This document shows positions 34,416 to 42,072 of a DNA stretch of 64,000 nucleotides, in pieces. Numbering within the stretch: the first letter of the stretch is position 1; every line of letters begins with the position of its first letter. The stretch is from Fervidifonticultor_A sp037443565 (GTDB lineage: Bacteria > Sysuimicrobiota > Sysuimicrobiia > Sysuimicrobiales > Humicultoraceae), in assembly GCA_037443565.1 (NCBI GenBank), contig JBBIOB010000006.1, positions 21,716-85,715 of the forward strand. The letters are read 5' to 3'. The notes beneath the pieces are model-generated. The model saw nothing but the letters and a program-made list of their open reading frames with translations, was not told the DNA's origin and ran no database searches. The position numbers were made by a program, and so were the translations under genes.

Positions 34416-35225
34416 ATGACGCTGCGGCGCCTCGGCCTCTACAGCGCAGCGCTCGTTGTTGGCGCGTGGGTGGCGCTGCCGCTGGTGCTGATCACGCTAG
34501 CGGCCTTCACGCCGCGCGACCTGCTCTACCAGTGGCCCAGGCGTCTGTGGCCGGAGGCGTTCACGCTGGACACGCTGCTGTTCTTCACCCGGTCCGCGGG
34601 CGTGCTGCGGGCCACCTGGAACAGCGTGTTCGTCGCCTCGATGACCATCGGCCTGTCGTTCCTGATCGCGGCGCCCACGGGCTACGCGCTGGCCCGATAT
34701 CGCTTCCGCGGTCGGGACGCGCTGCAGCTGGCGATCCTGGCCACCAAGATGTTTCCCGCAACCGTGTTGTCCATTCCCCTTGCCGTCGCGTTCATCCGGT
34801 GGGGCCTGTATGACACGCTCGTCGGCGTCGCGATCGTGCACACCGCGCTGTCGATCCCGTTTGTGACCGTGATCGTCGTGAGCGTGTTCCTCGGCATCTC
34901 CTTCGAGCTCGAGGAGGCCGCCATGACCCTGGGGAGCAGCCGGGCGCAGGCCTTCCTACGGGTCACGCTGCCGATGGCGCTGCCCGGACTGGCCGCGGCG
35001 GGCATCTTTACGTTCGTCCTGTCGTGGAACGAGGTGTTCGCCGCCACCATCCTGACCCTGGACAACCGCACGCTGCCCGCGCTCATCATCAACTCGGTGG
35101 TTGCCGCGGGAGCGCCGCTGCACTACCGCTTCGCGGGGGGCTTCTTCATGGTGGTGCCGGCGCTGGTGATCATCTTCCTGATCCGCCGCTACCTCCTCAC
35201 GCTGTGGGGCGTGACGGTGCGGTAG
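34416..35225 (+). CDS. Carbohydrate ABC transporter permease (MalG-like)
   Basis: This 269-aa membrane protein is a MalG-type permease with six predicted helices. The EAA loop reads FELEEAAMTLGSSRAQAFLR, followed by VTLPMALPGLAAAGIFTFVLSWNEVF, as in the family. It starts 24 bp after the MalF-like gene and ends 16 bp before the ATPase. It completes the membrane part of the transporter encoded at 32191-36339. Confidence 0.9.
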   Translation: MTLRRLGLYSAALVVGAWVALPLVLITLAAFTPRDLLYQWPRRLWPEAFTLDTLLFFTRSAGVLRATWNSVFVASMTIGLSFLIAAPTGYALARYRFRGRDALQLAILATKMFPATVLSIPLAVAFIRWGLYDTLVGVAIVHTALSIPFVTVIVVSVFLGISFELEEAAMTLGSSRAQAFLRVTLPMALPGLAAAGIFTFVLSWNEVFAATILTLDNRTLPALIINSVVAAGAPLHYRFAGGFFMVVPALVIIFLIRRYLLTLWGVTVR

Positions 35226-35241
35226 GCCTTCGGAGGCGCGA

Positions 35242-36339
35242 ATGGCCGAAATCGATCTGCAGGGGTTGCGCAAGACCTACGGCCGCGTCGTGGCCATCCG
35301 GGAGCTGTCGCTGCAGATCCGCGACGGCGAGTTCCTGGTGCTGCTCGGCCCGTCGGGCTGCGGGAAGACCACCACCCTGCGCGCGATCGCCGGTCTGGAG
35401 GCCCTCGACCGCGGGCGTATCATGATCGGCGGGCGCGACGTGACGGCCCTACCGCCGGGCAAGCGCGGCATCGCCATGGTGTTCCAGTCCTACGCCGTGT
35501 TCCCGCACATGCGGGTCTATGACAACGTCGTGTTCGGGCTCCGCATGCGCGGGGTGCCGGAGGCCGAACAGCGGCGACGGGCGGCGGAGACCGCGGACCT
35601 GCTCGGGATCGCCGACCTGCTCGACCGGTACCCGGCGCAGCTCTCCGGCGGGCAGCGCCAGCGCGTGGCGGTGGCGAGGGCGATCGTCATGCGGCCCGAT
35701 GTCCTGCTGATGGACGAGCCGCTCTCCAACCTGGATGCTCTGCTGCGACTGCACATGCGGGCGGAGCTCAAGCGGCTCCACCGCGAGGTCGGCTCCACCA
35801 CCGTCTACGTGACACACGACCAGCTCGAAGCCCTCAGCCTGGGCGACCGGATCGCGGTGATGAAGGACGGCGCGATCGTGCAGTGCGGGACCGCGACCGA
35901 GATCTACGACACGCCCGCCAATCGGTTCGTCGGTAGCTTCATCGGGGCTCCGCCCATGAACTTCGTCAGCGGGACCCTCCGCGCCGCCGACGGCCGCCTC
36001 GTGGTGGACACCGCGGGGGGCAGCGTCGCGCTGCCCGACGCGCTCCGCACATCCCTCGGCGAGCGGGCCGGCCGCGAGATCGTGGTCGGCATTCGCCCTG
36101 AGCACATCGAGGTGGCGGCGGCGCAGGCGACCGAGGCGATCGCGGCCGAGGTCATCGTCGTGGAGCCGGTGGGCGCGTACCAGCTGATGACGGTGCGCGC
36201 CGGCAGGGAGCTTCTCAAAGTGACGGTCCCCACCGATCTCGACGTACAGCCGGCGCAGCGGGTCTGGTTGCGCATGAATCCGGGCCGCATCAGGCTCATG
36301 GACGCCCAGACCGGCCAGGCCGTTGGCGCCGCGCCATGA
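35242..36339 (+). CDS. ABC transporter ATP-binding protein (UgpC/MsmK-like)
   Basis: This 365-aa ATPase has Walker A GPSGCGKTT (36-44), signature LSGGQ (134-138), Walker B VLLMDEP (154-160) and switch YVTHDQLEAL. A C-terminal TOBE-type domain (about 235-365) carries GIRPEHIEVA, which is the mark of the carbohydrate ABC ATPase class. It energises the preceding permeases, and it is the only such ATPase in the window, so it may also serve the permease pairs at 3936-5697 and 42073-43934. It overlaps the GH63 gene by 4 bp (ATGA). Confidence 0.94.
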   Translation: MAEIDLQGLRKTYGRVVAIRELSLQIRDGEFLVLLGPSGCGKTTTLRAIAGLEALDRGRIMIGGRDVTALPPGKRGIAMVFQSYAVFPHMRVYDNVVFGLRMRGVPEAEQRRRAAETADLLGIADLLDRYPAQLSGGQRQRVAVARAIVMRPDVLLMDEPLSNLDALLRLHMRAELKRLHREVGSTTVYVTHDQLEALSLGDRIAVMKDGAIVQCGTATEIYDTPANRFVGSFIGAPPMNFVSGTLRAADGRLVVDTAGGSVALPDALRTSLGERAGREIVVGIRPEHIEVAAAQATEAIAAEVIVVEPVGAYQLMTVRAGRELLKVTVPTDLDVQPAQRVWLRMNPGRIRLMDAQTGQAVGAAP

Positions 36340-37616
36340 CGGAGGCGGAGCTGCTCGCGCAGGCCGAAGCGGTTCTGCGCGGCAACGACCTCGGCGACTA
36401 CACCAAGCCCAGCCCGCGACTCTATCCGCACCAGTGGCTGTGGGACAGCGCGTTCGTGGCCATCGGGTGGGCCCACATCGACTGGCCGCGTGCCGTGCGC
36501 GAGGTCGACGCGCTGCTGGCCGGCCAGTGGCAGGACGGCATGCTCCCGCACATCATCTACACCCCCACGGTCACGGACTATCACCCGGGGCCGGAGTGGT
36601 GGCCCCAGACGCCGACCCGGCGTCCCGAGATGCGCACGAGCGGCATCTCCCAGCCGCCGGTCTTGCCCACGGCGGTCCACGTCGTCGGGATGATCCAACC
36701 GGACGAGCGCGTCCGGATCGAGTGGTGGGGACGTATCTATGAGCCGCTGCTCGATTCGATGCGCTACTTCTCGCGGCACCGCGTGTTCACTGACTCGCCG
36801 CTTATCGCTATCATCCACCCGTGGGAGGCGGGGCTCGACAACAGCCCCCGATGGGATTTCGCCGTGCGCCTGGGGCTCCGCCCGTCGCAGGCCTACCGGC
36901 GCGTCGACAACACCGTGGTGTCTCCGGCCCTGCGGCCCGTGCAGGCCGACTACGACCTCTACATGCACCTGGTCGAGCGGATCGCGGCGAGCGGATACGA
37001 TATGGCCGCCTACCTGCCCGCGGCGCCGTTTGCCATCTACGACGCCCTTTTCAACGCGGTGTGGTACCGCGGCATGCGCGATCTCAACCGGATCGCCTCG
37101 GCCCTCGGCAGGCCTCCGGCGGCGGGCACCGGCGAGCTCGACGCCTTTCGGGAAGCCTACCAGACCACGCTCTGGAACGAATCAGCGGCACTGTTCCGTG
37201 ACGTCGACGTGAGAACCGGCGCGCAGATCCCCGTGGACACCGCGGCCGGGCTTGCGGCCATCTACGGCGGCCTGGTGGATGGTGCGCGGGCCGCGACGAT
37301 GCTGGCGCGCTATCAGGACCGGGCCCCCAGCTGCCGGATGATTCCCTCGGTCCCGCCCGATGAGGCGACGTTCGATCCCATGCGCTACTGGCGCGGGCCG
37401 GTCTGGATCAACATCAACTGGTTGATCATCCGGGGGTTGGAGGACCTGGGTCTTGGCGCCGAGGCGCGCGCGCTCGCCGACAGTACGATCAACCTGGTCG
37501 GCGCCTCGGGCCTGCACGAGTACTACCAGCCGCTCACAGCGGAGGGCATCGGCGGACCGGCGTTCTCGTGGACGGCCGCGCTGGCAATCGACCTCCTGCG
37601 CCGCCCTGTGGCGTAG
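36336..37616 (+). CDS. GH63-type glycoside hydrolase (glucosylglycerate/mannosylglycerate hydrolase-like)
   Basis: This 426-aa protein resembles GH63 enzymes that hydrolyse the compatible solutes glucosylglycerate and mannosylglycerate. The N-terminal LRGNDLGDYTKPSPRLYPHQW is the family pattern, followed by WDSAFVAIG. The proposed catalytic acid is Asp168 in GLDNSPRWD, and the proposed base is Glu395 in LHEYYQPLTAEGIGG. It has no signal peptide, so it acts on solutes taken up by the transporter encoded just before it. It ends the operon, only 14 bp before the convergent CBS gene. Activity on related alpha-glycosides cannot be excluded. Confidence 0.83.
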   Translation: MTEAELLAQAEAVLRGNDLGDYTKPSPRLYPHQWLWDSAFVAIGWAHIDWPRAVREVDALLAGQWQDGMLPHIIYTPTVTDYHPGPEWWPQTPTRRPEMRTSGISQPPVLPTAVHVVGMIQPDERVRIEWWGRIYEPLLDSMRYFSRHRVFTDSPLIAIIHPWEAGLDNSPRWDFAVRLGLRPSQAYRRVDNTVVSPALRPVQADYDLYMHLVERIAASGYDMAAYLPAAPFAIYDALFNAVWYRGMRDLNRIASALGRPPAAGTGELDAFREAYQTTLWNESAALFRDVDVRTGAQIPVDTAAGLAAIYGGLVDGARAATMLARYQDRAPSCRMIPSVPPDEATFDPMRYWRGPVWININWLIIRGLEDLGLGAEARALADSTINLVGASGLHEYYQPLTAEGIGGPAFSWTAALAIDLLRRPVA

Positions 37617-37630
37617 TCGGCCTTGAGCCG

Positions 37631-38011
37631 CTACCGGCCCGATCCTCCCGGCTGCTCGTGGAGCGTCAGGAACAGGTGGATGATGTCGGTGGCGCTGATG
37701 ATGCCGACGACGCGCCCGGCCCGCACGATGGGAATCCTGCGCACCATCTGATCGAGCATCATCCGCGCGACCTCCTCGACGGGCGTGTCCTCCTGCGCGA
37801 CGACCGGGTCGGCGGTCATGACCTCGGCCACGGTATCGCCGACGCGGCCGACCAGGTCGACGAGGCTCACCATCCCGATCAGCGTCTGTGTGCCGTCCAC
37901 GACCGGGGCCCCGTGAATGCGATACCGCAGCAGCACGTCAGACGCTTCGGCCACGTTCATATCCGGCATGAGGGTCACAACGTCCTTGACCATGATCTCC
38001 CTGGCTTCCAC
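37631..38011 (-). CDS. Two-CBS-domain protein
   Basis: This 126-aa protein consists of two CBS repeats: REIMVKDVVTLMPDMNV (1-60) and AEVMTADPVVAQEDTP (60-118), with the usual hydrophobic cores. CBS pairs bind adenosine nucleotides. GTG at 38011 has GGGAGGTG 9 nt upstream. It is next to a universal stress gene on the same strand, a frequent pairing in energy or stress sensing. Confidence 0.88.
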   Translation of the reverse strand: MEAREIMVKDVVTLMPDMNVAEASDVLLRYRIHGAPVVDGTQTLIGMVSLVDLVGRVGDTVAEVMTADPVVAQEDTPVEEVARMMLDQMVRRIPIVRAGRVVGIISATDIIHLFLTLHEQPGGSGR

Positions 38012-38031
38012 AGATTGACACCTCCCATGGA

Positions 38032-38053
38032 CGGCCGGGCAAGACCCCGGCCG
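38032..38053. other. Hairpin between USP and CBS genes
   Basis: CGGCCGGG (38032-38039) pairs with CCCGGCCG (38046-38053) over a 6-nt loop. It lies between the two minus-strand genes. No T tract follows on either strand, so it may be an mRNA stability element rather than a terminator. Confidence 0.3.
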
Positions 38054-38076
38054 CTCGCCCAGCGTGCCACCGCCCG

Positions 38077-38627
38077 CTATCGCGCCTTCCGAGACCCGGC
38101 CGCCCTCCGGGCCGCCGTCCGCCTACCCCGCCGCCGCGGCGTGGCCGGCCGGGACTCCGCACCCCTGACTGTGAACACCGGGATCGGGCTCATCCGGACC
38201 ACGTGCTCGGCGACGCTCCCGAAGAGCACCCGCGCCAGGCCGGTTCGGCCGTGCGTGCCCATCACGATGAGGTCGGCCCCTTCGGCCTCGGCCACATCCA
38301 GGATGGCCGCGCGCGGCGAGCCTTCGCGGATAAGGGTCCGAACGTGCGGGTGCGCCGCCTTCACCCGTGCCATCTGCGCTTTGGCTTCGTCGCGCATGTG
38401 CGTGAACATCTCGCTGGTGGCCGGGGATAGCGTCATCTCCGGAGAGTACCCCGCCAGCGACAGCGTCGCCAGATCGACGACGTGGAGCACGAGGATCTCG
38501 GCCCCAACGCCTCGCCCATCATGGTGGCCCACCGGAGCGCGGCATCGGCGCCGGGTGAAAAATCTGTGGGCACGAGAATGCGGTTGACGGTCTGTCCGCG
38601 GCGCGCCGGGGTCGTCTGCCGTGTCAT
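38077..38627 (-). pseudogene. Universal stress protein, frameshifted
   Basis: The gene for a UspA-like protein is split into two frames. The N-terminal part (from 38627, ATG) reads VNRILVPTDFSPGADAALRWATMM. The C-terminal part in another frame reads AEILVLHVVDLATLSLAGYS, then ADLIVMGTHGRTGLARVLFGSVAEHVV, including the nucleotide-binding G-x2-G-x9 motif. Losing one base in the C run at 38502-38505 explains the break: with five bases the two frames join exactly. The tail of about 26 basic residues after VFTVRG is unusual. Either the base was lost in sequencing or assembly, or the gene is decaying. Confidence 0.7.
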
Positions 38628-38723
38628 CCTCCATCACCTCGCTGTCGACATGCCGATGCTGATGCTATCATCAAGGGCGTTGATCGGGCAGCCCGACTGG
38701 CCGCGTGATCCCCGAAGCGCTAC

Positions 38724-40265
38724 ATGCCGATGACCGACCCGCGCCCACCCGACCCCCCCTCCTCCCGCGACCGCGGCGAGCGCATCCAGTGGGCCGGGAG
38801 ATTCATCGGTCCTCTGCTGGCGTTCGTCGCGTACCTGCTGTTGTCCCTCTCGGCAATTGAGCCCGCGGCGCGCGCCACCCGGCGATCGGCATCCTGATGG
38901 GCCATCCTGTGGATGACCCAGGCGCTGCCGCTACTGGCGACGTCGCTCTTGCCGGTCGTGCTGTTTCCGGCCGCGGGCATCATGCCCATCCACGACGCCG
39001 CGGCGCCGTACGCCCACGAGTTCATCTTCCTGTTCATGGGCGGCTTCATGGTCGCCCAGGCGATGGAGCGCTGGAACCTGCACCGGCGGGTGGCGCTGCG
39101 CGTGATGCTGGTCGTTGGCACCTCGCCCGTCCGGCTGGTCGGCGGCGCGATGCTGGCGTCGGCGTTGCTGAGCATGTGGATCAGCAACACGGCCACGGCC
39201 GTGATGATGCTGCCCGTGGCGGTCAGCATCATCCGGCTGGTCGAGCAGCGCGTCGAGGGCGCCGGCGGTCACCATCGGGACGTGGAGCATTTCAGCGCCG
39301 GCCTGCTGCTCGGCGTCGCCTACGGGTGCAGCATCGGCGGCCTTGCCACCCTGATCGGCACGCCGCCGAACCTCTTCCTGGCCGGGTTCCTGAAGACATC
39401 GTACGGTGTCGACCTGGGCTTCGGCCGGTGGATGCTGATCGGCCTGCCGCTGACGATGCTCCTCTTGCCGATCACCTGGCTCACGCTCACCGGGGTGACC
39501 TTTCCGGTGCGTCTTCGCGAGGTCCCGGGCGGACAAGAGTTGGTCCGGAACGAAGCGGGAGGGCTCGGCCCGCTCTCGCGCGGCGAACGCATCGTGCTCG
39601 CGGTGTTCCTGGCCATGGCTCTGGCGTGGATGGCACGTGAGCCTCTGGCGGGGTGGGCCTGGCTCGTGATCCGCCTCCCCCTGGTCACACGGGTGAGCGA
39701 TGCCAGCATCGCGATCGCCGCGGCGCTGCTGCTCTTTGCGACGCCCGTGGATCGCAGGCAGGGCATCTTCGCGCTGCACTGGGAGACGGCGGTCCGCCTG
39801 CCCTGGGGCGTCCTGCTCCTCTTCGGTGGCGGATTGAGCCTGGCGGCGGCCGTGCGCGGCACCGGGCTCGACACCTGGATCAGCGGCCAGGTGACCGCGG
39901 CGGCCGGGCTGCCGATTGCGGGACTGGTCGCGGTCGTGGTGGCGATGATCGTGTTCCTCACCGAACTCACCAGCAACACGGCCACGGCAGCGACGTTCCT
40001 GCCCGTACTCTCCGGCGTAGCCTCGGGCGTCAGCGTGGATCCCGTCGTGCTCGTCGTGCCGGCGGCGATCGCGGCGAGCTGCGCCTTCATGATGCCGGTG
40101 GCCACGCCGCCCAACGCGATCGTCTTCGGCTCGGGCCGCGTGACGATCGGCCAGATGGTGCGGGCGGGGATCCTGCTCAACCTGATCAGCATTGCCCTGA
40201 TCAGCCTCTTTGCCTTTGCGGTGGTCGTGCCCGTCATGGCGCCGATCTGGCCCGGGGGAAGGTAA
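38724..40265 (+). pseudogene. DASS (SLC13) family anion transporter with two compensating frameshifts
   Basis: From 38913 the frame codes a divalent-anion:Na+ symporter-type membrane protein of 450 aa (ISNTATAVMMLPVAVSII; FLTELTSNTATAATFLPVL; about 10 helices). Family members have a further ~60 residues. These are found in the same frame from ATG 38724: RIQWAGRFIGPLLAFVAYLLLS. Between them a TGA at 38895-38897 interrupts the frame. Homology (the ATAAIGILMAILWMTQALP pattern) is recovered by adding one base near 38880 and deleting one in the GGG at 38899-38901. A whole gene would be about 513 aa. These may be sequencing errors, a decaying gene, or a real start at 38913 that lacks the first helix. 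Confidence 0.72.
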
Positions 40266-40287
40266 CATGTTCGCAGCCGTGTGGGCG

Positions 40288-40296
40288 TGGTAGAAT
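40288..40296 (+). promoter_or_regulatory. Extended -10 promoter element (TGGTAGAAT) before the riboswitch
   Basis: The sequence TGG-TAGAAT matches the extended -10 form TGn-TATAAT in eight of nine positions. It lies about 15 bp before the riboswitch. No good -35 is visible, which extended -10 promoters can lack. Confidence 0.5.
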
Positions 40297-40309
40297 GAAG
40301 AAAAACGCA

Positions 40310-40436
40310 TACTCACGCCGCCAAATCCCCGCAACCGCGGGGAACGGGGGAACCAGGATAGAGGGGGCGCATCTCGCGATCGCGCGAGTAGGGTATCTCT
40401 CGACCCGAGCCCGTCAGCTAACTCCGTAGGCGCCGA
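40310..40436 (+). promoter_or_regulatory. c-di-AMP riboswitch (ydaO/yuaA type) aptamer
   Basis: The region carries conserved blocks of the ydaO-yuaA aptamer in the right order. These are CGCCAAATCCCCGC, then GGGGAACGGGGGAACCA (40339-40355), GGGGGCGCATCTC, AGGGTATCTCTCGACCCGAG (40389-40408), and CCCGTCAGCTAACTCCGTAG (40410-40429) with GGCG after it. The pairing of AGGG with CCC(GTCAGC) and the P1 stem are as expected. The family senses cyclic di-AMP and is usually an OFF switch. It lies 96 bp upstream of the start of a solute-binding protein gene (40532) and is followed by a GC-rich hairpin. Confidence 0.9.
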
Positions 40437-40458
40437 GAGAGGGTGTCGGGATGATCTG

Positions 40459-40491
40459 CGGCCCGGAGGCCTTCTCCGGGCCGATCTGTTT
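40459..40491 (+). terminator. Terminator-like hairpin of the riboswitch expression platform
   Basis: CGGCCCGGAG (40459-40468) pairs perfectly with CTCCGGGCCG (40474-40483) around a 5-nt loop, a 10-bp GC-rich stem. ATCTGTTT follows, so there is a partial U tract. Its position between aptamer and SD (AAGGAGG, about 40516) is that of an intrinsic terminator formed in the ligand-bound state. Confidence 0.6.
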
Positions 40492-40531
40492 GACAGCGGG
40501 ACCGAGGCGATCCGAAAAGGAGGGAGTCGGC

Positions 40532-41884
40532 ATGAAGCGTGACGGCGACACGCTCAGAGAGATCGGCCGTGGGATCATCACCTGGCTGGTGATCGCGGCG
40601 CTGGTCGTGGTGGCCGCAGGCGGCGCGCTCTACCTCACGCGCCGGCCGGCGGCGGTGCAGCCTGAACCGGCGCCGCAGCAGATCGGCGGTGCGGTCTCGG
40701 TTCTCGGCGTCTGGGGCGGCGGCGAGCTCGAGAGCTTCAACGCCATGGTCCAGCCATTCGAGGAACGGACCGGGACTCAGGTGCAATTCGAAGGCACACG
40801 AGACCTGAACGCCGTCCTCACCGCGCGCGTCGAAGGCGGCAACCCGCCCGACGTCGCGATCCTCCCGGGCCCCGGCCAGATGGCCGAGCTCGCGCGCGCG
40901 GGCCGGCTGGTCCCACTCGACGACGTGCTCGACCTGACCGCGATGCATGAGCAGTACGCCCAGAGCTGGATCGAGCTCGCTACGGTCGACGGTAGGGTCT
41001 ACGGGGTCTTCGTGAAGGCGGCGCTCAAGGGCCTGATCTGGTACAATCCCAGGGCGTTCCAGGCCGCCGGATACACCGTCCCGGCCACCTGGGATGAGCT
41101 GATGGCCCTGACCGAGCGGATTGCCGCCGCCGGCAAGACGCCGTGGTGCATCGGGCTGGAGAGCGGCGCGGCCAGCGGCTGGCCGGCCACGGACTGGATC
41201 GAGAACATCCTGCTGCGCGATGCCGGCGCAGAAGTCTACGACCGGTGGTACCGGCACGAAATCCCCTGGACTGATCCTGCAGTCCGTAGAGCCTGGGGGC
41301 TGTTCGGAAGCATCGCGACCAACCCCAGGTTCGTCTACGGCGGCGTGCAGGGCGTGCTCGCGACGAACTTCGGCGAGTCGCCGTTCCCGCTCTTCACGGA
41401 CCCGCCGGGATGCTACCTGCACCACCAGGCGACGTTCATCCAGGACTTCATCCAGCGCCAGTACCCCACCGTGAGGCCGGGCGAGGACTTCGACTTCTTC
41501 GCGTTTCCGCCGATCAATCCGGCACTACCCCCGTCTGTCGAAATCGCGGGCGACCTGATCGGGATGTTCCGTGATACCCCGCAGGCGCGGGCACTGATGG
41601 CGTACCTGACGACGCCCGAGGCGCAGGCGATCTGGGTACGCCGCGGTGGGGCGCTGTCGCCAAACCGGCGCGTGAGCCTGGACGAGTATCCCGATCCGCT
41701 GAGCCGGCGGGGCGCCGAGATCCTCACGATGGCCGAGATCGCGCGGTTCGACGCCTCGGACCTCATGCCCGAGGCGGCCAACGCGGCCTTCTGGAGAGGC
41801 ACGCTAGACTACGTCCAGAACCCGGCGCGACTCGACGCCATTCTCGAAAACATCGAGCGCGTCGCACGAGAGACCCGGAGGTAG
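40532..41884 (+). CDS. ABC transporter extracellular sugar-binding protein (riboswitch-controlled)
   Basis: This 450-aa exported binding protein has a hydrophobic N-terminal segment (WLVIAALVVVAAGGALYLT) after a short basic stretch. The mature part reads VSVLGVWGGGELESFNAMV, the usual start of family 1 sugar-binding proteins, and later ...PPDVAILPGPGQMAELAR. ATG at 40532 has AAAAGGAGGGAG upstream. Two permeases of the right class lie convergently at 42073-43934, so they probably form one importer. It is under the c-di-AMP riboswitch. This suggests an osmolyte or sugar whose uptake is switched off when c-di-AMP is high. Confidence 0.9.
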   Translation: MKRDGDTLREIGRGIITWLVIAALVVVAAGGALYLTRRPAAVQPEPAPQQIGGAVSVLGVWGGGELESFNAMVQPFEERTGTQVQFEGTRDLNAVLTARVEGGNPPDVAILPGPGQMAELARAGRLVPLDDVLDLTAMHEQYAQSWIELATVDGRVYGVFVKAALKGLIWYNPRAFQAAGYTVPATWDELMALTERIAAAGKTPWCIGLESGAASGWPATDWIENILLRDAGAEVYDRWYRHEIPWTDPAVRRAWGLFGSIATNPRFVYGGVQGVLATNFGESPFPLFTDPPGCYLHHQATFIQDFIQRQYPTVRPGEDFDFFAFPPINPALPPSVEIAGDLIGMFRDTPQARALMAYLTTPEAQAIWVRRGGALSPNRRVSLDEYPDPLSRRGAEILTMAEIARFDASDLMPEAANAAFWRGTLDYVQNPARLDAILENIERVARETRR

Positions 41885-41891
41885 CTCAGCC

Positions 41892-42065
41892 ATGAGAGAC
41901 CCGAAGATCTTCATCGTCAACCTCAGCCTGACGCAGACGCCGCCCGTGCTTCCTGACGACGACTGCTCCGAAGAAGCGATCCGAAGACTCATCGAGTCGC
42001 GGCTCGCGGGTTCGGACGTGCAGGTGGGCCGCATCAGCGTGTTTCGTGGTGTGGACGCCGAGTAG
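41892..42065 (+). CDS. Small protein (57 aa)
   Basis: An open frame of 57 codons starts ATG 41892, 7 bp after the binding-protein stop, with GGAGG 10 nt upstream. It encodes RDPKIFIVNLSLTQTPP, then an acidic PDDDCSEEAIRRLIESRLAG and GSDVQVGRISVFRGVDAE. It has one Cys and no membrane helix. I do not recognise it. Its position between a binding-protein gene and the convergent permeases suggests a co-transcribed accessory. It ends 7 bp before the stop of the permease on the other strand. Confidence 0.45.
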   Translation: MRDPKIFIVNLSLTQTPPVLPDDDCSEEAIRRLIESRLAGSDVQVGRISVFRGVDAE

Positions 42066-42072
42066 GACGGGG

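Noticed and set aside
40451..40531. Start of the binding protein at 40451
   Set aside because: It lies inside the riboswitch terminator hairpin; the real start has AAAAGGAGGGAG before ATG 40532.
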